Positions 27,955-36,863 of a stretch of DNA of 64,000 bases are shown here, piece after piece. The translations under genes and the position numbers were made by a program. The notes below the pieces were generated by a model that did no database searches, was not told where the DNA came from, and was given only the letters and a program-made list of their open reading frames with translations. Origin of the DNA: Roseiarcus sp963813555 (lineage in GTDB: Bacteria; Pseudomonadota; Alphaproteobacteria; Rhizobiales; Beijerinckiaceae); contig CAWEZX010000004.1 of assembly GCA_963813555.1 (NCBI GenBank), forward strand, positions 558,001 to 622,000. The letters are read 5' to 3'. Positions within the stretch are counted from its first letter, which is position 1. Every line of letters starts with the position of its first letter.

Positions 27955-28942
27955 TGCGCGTCCTTGTCCCTACAGCCCTCCTGCTCGCGTCAGTCTCACT
28001 CGGGGCCTGCTCGACGACCTGGAAGCCGCCGGAGATCAGCTACGATGATGCGCCTCGTAAAGCGCTGCTTTCGCCTGACCCGCCCAAACCCGTTCGGATC
28101 GTCGAGATTCCAAAGCTTCTGCCCCTGCCAGGGCAGCTGAAACCTATCCCTGGCGCGAAGACCGAAGAGGCGGAGGCGGCCGATCCCCGCGCTCGTGTCG
28201 AGCAGGCGAACGGCGCGGCGCGCATGCAGCCGACGCGCGCGGGATACATCAACGCCATCCAGGTCTACCCCTTCTCTGACGGCGCGCTGTACCAGGTCTA
28301 TGCCGCGCCCGGCGAGATCACCGACATCGCACTCGAGGTCGGGGAGCAGCTTGTCGGCTCGGGTCCGGTCGCCGCGGGCGACACCGTGCGATGGGTAATC
28401 GGCGACACCGAGAGCGGAACCGGAGCGTCCAAGCAGGTCCATATCCTGATCAAGCCGACCCGATCTGATCTCGTCACCAACCTCATCGTCAACACCGACC
28501 GTCGCACCTATCATCTCGAGCTGCGGTCGGCCGACAAGACCTACATGGCCTCGGTGTCCTGGGCCTACGCGAGCGATCAGCTCATCGCGTTGCGGCGGCA
28601 GAACACGATTGCGGAAACCGCGGCGCCGGTGGCGTCCGGCATCGACCTCGAAGCGCTGAACTTTCGCTATTCGATCGCAGGGGACAATGCGGCCTGGCGT
28701 CCTCTGCGCGCCTTCGATGACGGGCGGCAGGTGTTCATCGAGTTCCCGCCCGGATCAGCCGGGGCGAGATGCCGCCGCTCTGGGTGATCGGCGCCGAGGG
28801 CGGCGCCGAGCTCGTGAACTACCGCGTCCGGGGCAATCACATGATCGTGGATCGGCTGTTTGCGGCAGCGGAGTTGCGCCTCGGCGGCGAGCATCAGAAG
28901 AAGGTGCGCATCGTCCGCACCGACGGGAGGCCGCAGTCGTGA
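27954..28942 (+). pseudogene. trbG: Conjugal transfer protein TrbG, frameshift near C-terminus
   Basis: Outer-membrane-associated VirB9-like component. It starts with a lipoprotein signal ending LGAC, then the VirB9 beta domain (INAIQVYPFSDGALYQVYAA, ADKTYMASVSWAYASDQL). At about 28755 (FIEFPPG) one base shift leads out of frame; in the correct frame GEMPPLWVIGAEGGAELV and VDRLFAAAELRLG continue to a stop at 28942, which overlaps the GTG of trbI. The repaired length is about 328 residues, normal for the family. As written, the last 65 residues, part of the outer-membrane contact, are lost. Confidence 0.8.
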
Positions 28943-30116
28943 CCGACGCACCTCAAGAGGAAGCAGCCACGCCTGAAGGCGACGCCCGCCCTCCCCAGGA
29001 AATGCGGTTGCGACCGAGGCGCGCCCCGGTAATGCGGCTATCCCGCAAAGTCCTCGTTGGTCTTGGCGTCGTCGCAGCCGCCGGGATCAGCGTCGCCCTG
29101 TTCTTCGCCTTGCAGCCGCAGCGGCGGACGAATGGTCCCGAACTCTACAACACCGACAACCGCACGACGCCAGACGGGCTCGCCAATCTGCCACGCGACT
29201 ATGGCGAACTGCCGCGGAGCGTTCCCCAGCTTGGCCCGCCGCTGCCCGGCGACCTCGGCAGGCCGATCCTCAACGCCGGGGCGCCGGCGCCGGGAATGCC
29301 GATGTCGGCGTCGTCCAATGTGGAGGCGCAGGAGCAGGAGGCCGCGCTCACGAGCCATCTCTTCGCGACCACGAACTTCCACCAGGACGTTGGCGCCGTC
29401 GCGCCCACGCTGTCGGCCGTTGCCACTGGAGCGACACCGTCCGCCATGGCGGCGGCAGCGACAGATCCGGTCTCGCAGGACCACAAACTCGCCTTCGTGA
29501 ACGGAAAGGTCGACCGCCGCACGGCCAGTCCCGATCGCGTGGAGTCGCCCGCGAGCCCCTATGTTCTGCAAGCGGGTTCAGTAATCCCCGCGGCGCTGAT
29601 CACCGGATTGCGTTCCGATCTTCCCGGCGAGGTCACCGCCCAGGTGACGGAAGACGTCTACGATAGTCCAACCGGCAAGGTCCTTCTGATCCCGCAGGGC
29701 GCGCGGCTCATCGGCCAGTATGATGCACAGGTCGCCTTCGGCCAGTCGCGCGCCCTGCTGGTCTGGAACCGATTGATCATGCCGAACGGGCGCTCGATCG
29801 TCCTCGAGCGCCAGCCCGGTACGGACCCGGAAGGTTACGCGGGCCTTGAAGACCAAGTCGACAATCACTGGGGCATGCTGTTCGAGGCGGCGATCCTTAC
29901 GACGCTTCTCAGCACGGGTCTGAAGCTGGCGCCAACAACAACGAAAACGCGCTTGTGCAGGCTCTCCGTCAGGGCTCGTCGCAAGGATTCAGCCAGGTCG
30001 GCGAACAGGTCGTTGGACGCTCACTGAACGTTCAGCCGACCATCACGATTCGCCCGGGCTTCCCGGTCCGCGTTCTGGTCACTCATGACCTCGTGCTCGA
30101 GCCCTACCCGAGTTGA
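28939..30116 (+). pseudogene. trbI: Conjugal transfer protein TrbI, frameshift near C-terminus
   Basis: VirB10-like protein spanning both membranes. One membrane helix (VLVGLGVVAAAGISVALFFA) follows a cytoplasmic segment, then a Pro-rich periplasmic linker and the barrel-forming domain (YVLQAGSVIPAALITGLRSD, GKVLLIPQGARLIGQYDAQ). Near 29925 a one-base shift is needed to reach the true C-terminus (GEQVVGRSLNVQPTITIRPG, then VTHDLVLEPYPS). The repaired protein would be about 391 residues. GTG 28939 is used because it overlaps the trbG stop. Confidence 0.8.
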
Positions 30117-30126
30117 AGAGGCGAAA

Positions 30127-30369
30127 ATGGCGAAGCTGAAGCTTGGCGCGATCGAAGACGACAAGCCGGTGAGGCTGACGATCGAGCTGCCGGCGGCGCT
30201 GCATCGCGATCTCGTCGCCTATGCTCAGGCGCTCGCGCGTGAGACGGGGCGCGAAGCTCTCGAGCCCGCAAAACTCATTGGCCCCATGCTGGCGCGGTTC
30301 ATGGCAACGGACCGCGCATTCGCGAGGACGCGGCGCTCAAGTCAACCGCCGACGGTCGGCAAGGGGTAG
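30127..30369 (+). CDS. DUF2274 domain protein
   Basis: An 80-residue DUF2274 protein (VRLTIELPAALHRDLVAYAQ, EPAKLIGPMLARFMATDRAF) that always closes the trb operon in these elements; its role is unknown, and the N-terminal half resembles a ribbon-helix-helix. ATG 30127 has GAGGCG a few bases upstream and lies 10 bases after the trbI stop. Confidence 0.82.
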   Translation: MAKLKLGAIEDDKPVRLTIELPAALHRDLVAYAQALARETGREALEPAKLIGPMLARFMATDRAFARTRRSSQPPTVGKG

Positions 30370-30625
30370 CGCTCCCCTAGAACCTTGAGGAAACTCACCA
30401 AGGCCGGGTTTTCGTGCCCCGCTCTCCAATGGGCGGAATAGCCAAGCCGGGCGGGCGCCGCGCCGTCGCGTACCTCTCGATAAACCACCCCCGCAACATT
30501 GGCACTGGAGCTCCGTCAGCAGCGTCACCTCGAATCCGATGCCAACGAGGCTTACGATACTCCCGCGGCTAATATCATGGGCCGCCATGACTGTGCGCCA
30601 TTCGCCCAGCGCGGCCTAGCGTCTC
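30370..30625 (-). pseudogene. LysR effector domain, C-terminal half only
   Basis: On the minus strand, HDISRGSIVSLVGIGFEVTL and, after a frameshift near 30480, ARLGYSAHWRAGHENPALVS with FLKVLGERYP form the last third of a LysR-type regulator of the sort that converges on DUF2274 in trb elements. No HTH half lies upstream; a fitting N-terminal half is fused to trbJ at 24.4 kb on the other strand. This suggests that one gene was split by a rearrangement of the trb block. Confidence 0.6.
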
Positions 30626-30863
30626 AGTTTGTAAACTTCTCTCTCGACAGCAAGGGTAGTCATCGGTCGCGGCAAGATAGTGCATTTCAAAATCGTAGTC
30701 GAGCATGCCCCGCCTTGAGGTTCGACCCACGAGCTTACCTTACCCACTGTTGAAGCTAAAGCACGCACGAGCGATCGTGACCTGCCATAGGCAGCGCAAT
30801 TTGAGGCTGCGCGATTGCGTCTAGTGTCGCCACAGAGTTAGGTTCAAGTCTGGAGGATGCGTT

Positions 30864-31454
30864 TCATCCGTCGGCGCGCGTTGCGATTGTGCCGGCGGTT
30901 TGCTCCGCTCCCGACATAACGCGCGTTCCGTGATCGTAGAACCCTGCGATGGTGTTGAGCAAGTTCGCGCACTTTTCCAACTGACCGTCGAAATCGAGAA
31001 TTTGAGCGCTCGGATCGGTAAACAGCTGTCGGCGCAGCGCGACAAAATTCCTGGTCCATTCGCGCGCGAGCTCGGTGATCATATAGCTTGTCTCCCGCGT
31101 CGACGTCTTACCTGCCTTCGTGATAAGTCCGGCGCCCAGCAACTTTTTCAGGCTGTACTGAATGTTGGCGGTATCGTCCCGATTGCCGAAACGGGCGATA
31201 TCCGCGACCGCCAGCGGCCGGCTCGCCGCCATAATCTGCTGCAGGATGACGTTGTCTTGCCCCGAGACGTTGTGGATGCGTCCCTCTCGGCCGAGCAGTG
31301 CGCCGTAGAACCGATAGAACGCGGCGGCTGCGCAGATCAGCCCTTGCTCCAGTTGCGTGATCGCGAATTCATGCGGCGTCACCGCCAAATGCTCCGCCAC
31401 CTTGGTCGCGGGTTTCGTGGGTTTACGACTTTGCAATTGCTGGCGAGTGCTCAT
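30864..31454 (-). CDS. MarR-like winged-helix regulator
   Basis: A 196-residue regulator. The middle is a winged helix (DNVILQQIMAASRPLAVADI, YSLKKLLGAGLITKAGK), flanked by helical dimerisation segments (FAITQLEQGLICAAAAFYRF, EWTRNFVALRRQLF). It is divergent from the QueG-like/PaaK-like operon across a 60-bp AT-rich spacer, so it very probably controls that operon, likely responding to an aromatic or CoA-type ligand by analogy with MarR proteins. The frame is intact. Confidence 0.75.
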   Translation of the reverse strand: MSTRQQLQSRKPTKPATKVAEHLAVTPHEFAITQLEQGLICAAAAFYRFYGALLGREGRIHNVSGQDNVILQQIMAASRPLAVADIARFGNRDDTANIQYSLKKLLGAGLITKAGKTSTRETSYMITELAREWTRNFVALRRQLFTDPSAQILDFDGQLEKCANLLNTIAGFYDHGTRVMSGAEQTAGTIATRADG

Positions 31455-31514
31455 TGACTCAAATAGTATTATCTGTATTTTACGGAGTAAAGTCTAATTT
31501 TGAACAATGCCAAA

Positions 31515-32666
31515 ATGACACCGGTGCCCGCCGATGCCGCTTCGCAGATCGCTTCCGGCAGGCGTCACCCACGCTGGTCCGGCCCGCGCCGGCATGCGCC
31601 ATCGCCGTTCCGAAAGAACGCGCTCATCACGGCCGAGGCGGTTAAAGCGCGTGCGAAGGCACTCGGGGCCGATCTGGTCGGCATCGCCAGCGCGCAAGTG
31701 CTCAATGCTTTTCCGCCGGACCCGCTCTGGCCGCAAACGCCCGAACGCATATCCCCGGGGGTAAAGAGCGTCATCACCATCGTGCAGCACATTCCGGCGG
31801 GAGCTTTCCGCTGCCGTAGCAACACGCCGGTCCAGTACATCGACATGCTGGTGCTGCGGAAGATGGACAAGATCGCTTACCAGATCGCACAGGAGCTGGA
31901 GGTAGTTGGCCATCCGACCTTCGTGGTGCCGGCGCAAGAAACCGAGTGGACTTACAAGCGCGCCAGCTATGGCCGATTATCGACGCGCCATCTCGGCGTC
32001 GAATCCGGCCTGGGAACGCTCGGCTTGGAGGTCAACATCCTCACGCCCGAATACGGCCCTCGCATCTATCTCACCGGCGTTCTGACCGAACTCGAACTGG
32101 CTGCTGACGGGCCGATGACCGAGCAGGTCTGCATCGGCGAGTCCTGCAGCCGCTGCCTGCATTCCTGCCCCGGCGATGCGGTGTTGCACTTTGGCATCGA
32201 CAAACGGGCCTGCGCCCAGCACGCGCAGGAGTTCGGTTTCTCGACCATCATGAAATTCCTGGATCGTGTGTTCGACGCGCAGGAACAGGGAGCTACCACC
32301 GACGACCTTATGGCCATGGCGCGGTCACGCGACCATTTCGGTTTCTGGCAGGGTCTGCTGCGCGTCGTCGGATCGTTCGGCGACTGCCCGCGCTGCCTCG
32401 CGGTCTGCCCGGTCGGCAACGACTATCATGCACACCTTGCGGAATCGCAAAAAGTCATCCCGGAAAAGACCTCCGAGAAGGTGGCGCTCGGCAAACAGCG
32501 CCGGGAGGCGCGTCGGCGCGGCGAGCCCATCGTCGGCCTGAACGACTGGAATATCCGCTGGGTCGGACCCGAAGGCTACAAAGGCATCGTGGCGCGGCAG
32601 GTACAGGAGCTCAAAAAACTTCAGAAGGAGCGGGCCGCCTCGGCCACCACACCCGAGACCGAATAG
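31515..32666 (+). CDS. QueG-like double [4Fe-4S] protein 1
   Basis: A 383-residue iron-sulfur protein related to epoxyqueuosine reductase and the reductive dehalogenase core. The N-terminal half is the QueG-like reductase fold (VKARAKALGADLVGIASA, LGVESGLGTLGLEVNILT, YGPRIYLTGVLTE). The ferredoxin part has CIGESCSRCLHSCPGDAV and, 100 residues later, GDCPRCLAVCPVG; with a Cys in DKRACAQ this gives eight ligands for two clusters. Normal QueG function (tRNA modification) is unlikely because two paralogues sit with an acyl-ligase gene. Cobalamin use is possible but not shown. ATG 31515 is preferred; a TTG at 31500 is an alternative. It lies 8 bases before its paralogue. Confidence 0.72.
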   Translation: MTPVPADAASQIASGRRHPRWSGPRRHAPSPFRKNALITAEAVKARAKALGADLVGIASAQVLNAFPPDPLWPQTPERISPGVKSVITIVQHIPAGAFRCRSNTPVQYIDMLVLRKMDKIAYQIAQELEVVGHPTFVVPAQETEWTYKRASYGRLSTRHLGVESGLGTLGLEVNILTPEYGPRIYLTGVLTELELAADGPMTEQVCIGESCSRCLHSCPGDAVLHFGIDKRACAQHAQEFGFSTIMKFLDRVFDAQEQGATTDDLMAMARSRDHFGFWQGLLRVVGSFGDCPRCLAVCPVGNDYHAHLAESQKVIPEKTSEKVALGKQRREARRRGEPIVGLNDWNIRWVGPEGYKGIVARQVQELKKLQKERAASATTPETE

Positions 32667-32674
32667 GAGCCGTC

Positions 32675-33676
32675 ATGGTCGAAATCTTTCGCCAGCAGGT
32701 GACCGCCGCCGAGATCAAGACCAAGGCGCAGGAACTCGGGGCCGACCTGGTCGGCATCGCCGACGGTGAGGTGATGAACCAATATCCGCCGGACCCGTCG
32801 GATCCGCGCCGCCCGATCGATATCAGCGAACTCGACTACAAGCGCGTCATCGTGCTCGCCAAGCACCTCAACAACGGCGTTGCCCGCATCATTCCCTGGG
32901 CCGATCGCACCAAGTTCTACAACGACGAACTCGCGCTGTCCGCCCTCGAGGAAACGTCGCTCGAACTGGTTTACTGGCTCGAGGATCGCGGCTATCCCGC
33001 GATCATCGTTCCTCCCACTCATGTGGATCCGTGGCGCTACGAAGACGATCCCAAGGCGCATATGAACACGCTGCTGTCGCTGCCGCACGCGGCCGTGGAA
33101 GCGGGCCTTGGGACGCTCGGCTTAAATCAGCAGTTGCTCACACCCGAATTCGGCCCGCGCGTGATCCTCACCGCAGTGATGTCATCGCTCGACGTGGAGC
33201 CCGATCGACGGCGTGCAGAGAGTTTGTGCCGTGGTCCGTCCTGCGGTCGCTGCCTGTCGGTGTGTCCGGGTGACGCGGTCCGCCACTGGGGCCGCGACTG
33301 GGAAGCCTGCGACACGTATCGCTCGCCCTACGGTTTCGGCAAGCTGACCGAACATATCGAAGCGGTGATCCGCGCCCCGGATGCGAAAGCCAAGAAGGAA
33401 ATGCTGCGCACCGAGACCATGTTCAATCTCTGGCAGAGCATCTTGCGTGGCGCCGGCGCCATTACCGGCTGTCGGCGATGCGCCGACGTCTGTCCCGTGG
33501 GCGAGGACTATCCCGCAATGCTGGCCGAAGCGCTCGAGACCATTCCCGAGGACAGCGAGATCAAACGGCTGCGCCTGATCGACATGATCGCGGCCGAGGA
33601 CAAGGGCCAGCTTCCGGACGATTATCTCAGTCAGCAACGCTGGATCGGCGCGCTCGCCAAGGCGGCTGGCCTGTGA
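32675..33676 (+). CDS. QueG-like double [4Fe-4S] protein 2
   Basis: A 333-residue paralogue of the preceding gene (shared AQELGADLVGIADGEVMNQ, VEAGLGTLGLNQQLLTPEFG). Cluster ligands are CRGPSCGRCLSVCPGDAV, a Cys in WEACD, and GCRRCADVCPVGEDY. It lacks the 50-residue C-terminal extension of protein 1. ATG 32675 has TAGGAG just upstream. Its stop overlaps the GTG of the ligase gene, so the three form one operon. Two related but unequal subunits suggest a heteromeric reductase. Confidence 0.72.
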   Translation: MVEIFRQQVTAAEIKTKAQELGADLVGIADGEVMNQYPPDPSDPRRPIDISELDYKRVIVLAKHLNNGVARIIPWADRTKFYNDELALSALEETSLELVYWLEDRGYPAIIVPPTHVDPWRYEDDPKAHMNTLLSLPHAAVEAGLGTLGLNQQLLTPEFGPRVILTAVMSSLDVEPDRRRAESLCRGPSCGRCLSVCPGDAVRHWGRDWEACDTYRSPYGFGKLTEHIEAVIRAPDAKAKKEMLRTETMFNLWQSILRGAGAITGCRRCADVCPVGEDYPAMLAEALETIPEDSEIKRLRLIDMIAAEDKGQLPDDYLSQQRWIGALAKAAGL

Positions 33677-34977
33677 GCAACCCATTTGGCGAGACGCTTC
33701 CGCAGGGCAAGGCCGAGATCGCGGCGATCCAAGCCGCACGCAAGCCGCATGCGGTACGGCAGGCGATGCGCGCACCGTTCTTCCGCGGCAAGCTCGATCA
33801 TATCGACCTCGGCCGGCTCGATGATCCGGCCGAGTGGCGCAAAATCCCGCTGCTGGACAAGGCTATGCTGCGCGGCATATCGGACCAAGAATTCTATCAC
33901 GATTTCTGCCTACCACCCGAGCCGGGCCATCATATCGCGCAGTTCTGGCGTTCGGGCGGTTCGACCGGGCGGCCGCTATTCTATCCCCGCAGCGGCGCCG
34001 ACATCGAGATGGCGATGCGCGGCTTCGCCCGCGTCTACGCCTGCGCCGGCGGCGTAGCTGGGCAGGCGGTGCATTGCGCCTTTCCGTTCGGTATCCATCC
34101 AGTCGGCCACATGATGGCGCGTGCCGCCGAGCAGAGTGGCTTTGGCGTGCTAGTGGCCGGCGCCGGAACCACGACCGCGTCGGCGTTGCAAATCGATCTG
34201 ATCAGCCGGCTGCACCCCGACATCTTCATCGGGATGTCAAGTTATGCACTGCATCTTGCCAATCTTGCCGCTCAGAATGACGTCAAGCTTGGCGACGGAT
34301 CGGTGAAACTGGTGATTTGCTCGGCCGAGCCGCTGTCTCCCGCTAAGCGCGAAAAGCTCGGGCGGATGTGGGGCGCAACCGTCCGCGACTCCTTCGGCAT
34401 GACCGAAGTCGGCATGATGGCGTGTGAGGACGGCGAGGCCGACGGCTTCCGGGCGTGGACCGATCTGTTCCATCTGGAGGTACTTGATCCGCAGACACAT
34501 GACCCGGTTCCAGCCGGCGAAATCGGTGCTCTAGTGGTAACACCCTTGTTCACCAACAATCTCACGCCGTTTTTGCGCTGGATGTCGGGCGACATGGTTA
34601 CGTTGCGCGACGACGTGCCGGGTGATGGGGCCTTCTCGCTGTTCCCGGTTCTGCGCCATGCGCATCGCACCAGTGGGTTCTTTAAGGTGCGCGGCGTCAA
34701 CATCAATCACGGCGAGTTGGAAGATTTGATGTTTGGCCTTGCGGCGATCAACGACTTCAAGTGCGAAGCCGTCACGCGTGACGACGTCGATGCGTTACGT
34801 GTCTGCATCGAAATTGCGCGGGACGCCAATATTCCCGCGACCGTCGCGCTGGTTCAGCGCGAGATCAGACGTGTTTTCGAAATTGCGTCAAGCGTCGAAG
34901 TGCTTGAGCCCGGAACGCTCGCACACGAATTCGAACAAGCTATCAAGGTGCCACGCATTCGCGATCTTCGTCCATAG
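33673..34977 (+). CDS. PaaK-like AMP-forming acyl-CoA ligase
   Basis: A 434-residue adenylate-forming enzyme of the phenylacetate-CoA ligase family. The ATP loop is FWRSGGSTGRPLFYPRSG, the adenine region DSFGMTEVGMMACED, and the hinge region WMSGDMVTL, with the small C-terminal domain at GFFKVRGVNINHGELEDLM. PaaK relatives activate aromatic carboxylic acids with CoA and ATP. The start GTG overlaps the upstream stop (GTGA), which indicates coupled translation. The 3' end overlaps the convergent MaoC remnant. The substrate is unknown; the neighbours suggest that activation goes with a reductive step. Confidence 0.82.
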   Translation: MSNPFGETLPQGKAEIAAIQAARKPHAVRQAMRAPFFRGKLDHIDLGRLDDPAEWRKIPLLDKAMLRGISDQEFYHDFCLPPEPGHHIAQFWRSGGSTGRPLFYPRSGADIEMAMRGFARVYACAGGVAGQAVHCAFPFGIHPVGHMMARAAEQSGFGVLVAGAGTTTASALQIDLISRLHPDIFIGMSSYALHLANLAAQNDVKLGDGSVKLVICSAEPLSPAKREKLGRMWGATVRDSFGMTEVGMMACEDGEADGFRAWTDLFHLEVLDPQTHDPVPAGEIGALVVTPLFTNNLTPFLRWMSGDMVTLRDDVPGDGAFSLFPVLRHAHRTSGFFKVRGVNINHGELEDLMFGLAAINDFKCEAVTRDDVDALRVCIEIARDANIPATVALVQREIRRVFEIASSVEVLEPGTLAHEFEQAIKVPRIRDLRP

Positions 34978-35237
34978 CGGCAAGGGCCCTGCCGACGGCC
35001 GCTCGACGAGGTACAGATGCGCGCAAGCCAGCACGTTCTCGCTGTCCTGGTTAGAAACCTCGAGGAATTCAACCACGATCCCGTGGCTTGCGCGGCGCGG
35101 ATGGTCCCGCTTCTCCTTGATTGTTGCAGAGGCGCGGATCGTGTCGCCGATGAACACCGGCTTGATGAATCTCAAGCGATCGGCCCACCCCGACGCTGAA
35201 GATCAGCGTGCCGTGGGCCATGCGACGCTTGAAGCTC
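34888..35237 (-). pseudogene. MaoC-like acyl dehydratase fragment
   Basis: The hot-dog domain is visible as FIKPVFIGDTIRASATIKEK, GIVVEFLEVSNQDSENVLA and CAHLYLVERPS. Upstream codons MAHGTLIFSVGVG belong to the same fold but are displaced by a frameshift near 35175. The N-terminus ends abruptly at 35238, where the 423-bp repeat begins. In the intact state such a hydratase would act on an enoyl-CoA and could have worked after the neighbouring ligase. Confidence 0.6.
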
Positions 35238-35660
35238 TCGACACGAACTGAAGCAACCCGTCACGTCACGGCAACTCGAAGACGCGGGATCGTCATCACC
35301 GAGTTGTCGACTGAAGCGCGCGAAGAGCGGCGCCCGGGTCGATTTTCGGTTCACGACATTGCGCCTTAAGAGAGGAGACCTTTCGAATCACGACCCTTAC
35401 CCTTTCGGTGTTCGCGCCAGACCATTCCTCGACATTTCAGCCTTTCGGAACTCGCTCGACGGAGGCTCAGCGTCCTGAAGTGCGGCGCGGGCTTTTCGGT
35501 CACGCTCATTTCTCGCCGGTAAGCGGATCAAGGATGGCGGCATAGGGAACGGCTTGGTAACGGGCGCGCGGCTAGAGAATTGACTATGCGCTGGTAGCAG
35601 GGCGCGGGTTTACCGGTCGCAGCTGGTTGACCCGCGGCCAAAGGTTCGATGGCTCGGCGT
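35238..35660. repeat. 423-bp direct repeat, copy A
   Basis: This block recurs at 40327-40749 in the same orientation with no difference that I could see by eye. It contains no convincing gene. Copy A cuts off the MaoC fragment on its left and is cut on its right by an IS903-like element. The two copies bracket 4.7 kb of insertion sequences and a broken DUF433 gene. Confidence 0.85.
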
Positions 35661-36740
35661 GACCTTGTTGCAACGATGCTTGAGAGGGGGATTTTAAGGG
35701 ATGCCGGCGCAAAACGCTTCCGATTTTCGTGTCGGGATCCGATCATGCCTTTCAAGCTTCATTCGAAAGGCAGACGGCACATTCCTCGCCAACGCCTTCG
35801 GATTACAAACTGGCGCGAATATGACGTTTGCCTCCGTAATCGCCGGATGCGATTGCGGGTTGGAAGGCGCAGCCACGAACAACGCCGGGCGGTCAACGTC
35901 ATTATTCCAACCTTGCCACCGCGCTGACTTTGCGAGCGGTTTTTCGATTGGCGCTTCGGCAGAGCGAAGGGTTGATTGGCTCGATCATGCGAATGGTGGA
36001 GATCAACCTGCCCGTCCCTGATCATTCGACGTTGAGCCGGCGGGCGTGTGGATTGCCGGTTCAAATGCCCCGGAGAAACAAGACCAGCGATCTTCACTTG
36101 ATCGTCGATAGCACTGGACTGAAATTGCGCGGCGCTGGCGAATGGCTGTTTGAAAAGCACGGGACGGCCAAACGCCGCGCTTGGCGAAAGCTTCATATTG
36201 GCATTGACGCCGGCAGCAGGGAGATCGTTGCATTTGATCTGACCAACAAAGACGTCGATGATGCCTCGCATGTCGAGACCTTACTGGAGCAATTGGACGA
36301 CGCGCCGGCCTCGTTCATGTCCGATGGCGCTTATGATCGGGCTTCCGTTCTCGACGCCGTTCTGGTCGGAAACCCAAGCGCCAAATTCGTCGTTCCTCCT
36401 TGCAAGGGGGCCGTAACGGGGCCAACTGCTGCAACATCACCGACCCAACGCGATCGGCATATCCTTTGGGTCGAAGAGCACGGTCGGATGAATTGGCAGA
36501 AGGCCTGCGGCTACAGCAAGCGCTCCAAGGTAGAGGCGGCCATAAGCCGTTGCAAATGCGTCATCGGCGACGCGCTAAATTTACGCCACGATGCCCGACG
36601 TGCGACCGAGGTTGCCATCGCGGTCAAATCGCTCAACCGAATGCGCGAGTTCGGGCAAAGCCAAATTCGTTCGCGTCGCTTGAGTGATATCGCCTCAACG
36701 CGCCGACGCGCCACTCCAGGCCTCCGTGCAACAAGCTCAC
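35659..36740 (+). mobile_element. IS5-family (IS903-group-like) element, degenerate
   Basis: Ends are imperfect inverted repeats: GTGACCTTGTTGCA at the left and the complement of TGCAACAAGCTCAC at the right. The 1.08-kb length fits the IS903 group. It contains the broken transposase described separately. The left end abuts the 423-bp repeat; no clear target duplication was found. Confidence 0.65.
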
Positions 36741-36784
36741 GTATGGCCGCCCCTGCCGGCCGGCAGCGCAATCCTGTCTCGTAA
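35745..36784 (+). pseudogene. IS903-like transposase, frameshifted
   Basis: The N-terminus (FKLHSKGRRHIPRQRLRITN, WREYD) breaks near 35845. The body then continues in another frame (DAIAGWKAQPRTTPGGQRHYS, LIGSIMRMVEINLPVPDHST). The DDE residues are present as LIVDSTGLK, SFMSDGAYD and KRSKVEAAI. A few residues are also missing at the break. The C-terminus runs past the normal stop (LNRMREF) to 36784. Confidence 0.7.
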
Positions 36785-36863
36785 TCGGCTCCCGTCGCGC
36801 GTCGATAAGAAGGAATCGAATCAAGTCTGGCCAAGTGATTTCAGCCTTGGATGTCTCAAGAGT

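Noticed and set aside
31515..33676. Simple annotation as queG (epoxyqueuosine reductase) duplicates
   Set aside because: Two unequal paralogues in an operon with a PaaK-like ligase and a MarR-like regulator do not fit a tRNA-modification role, although the fold is related.
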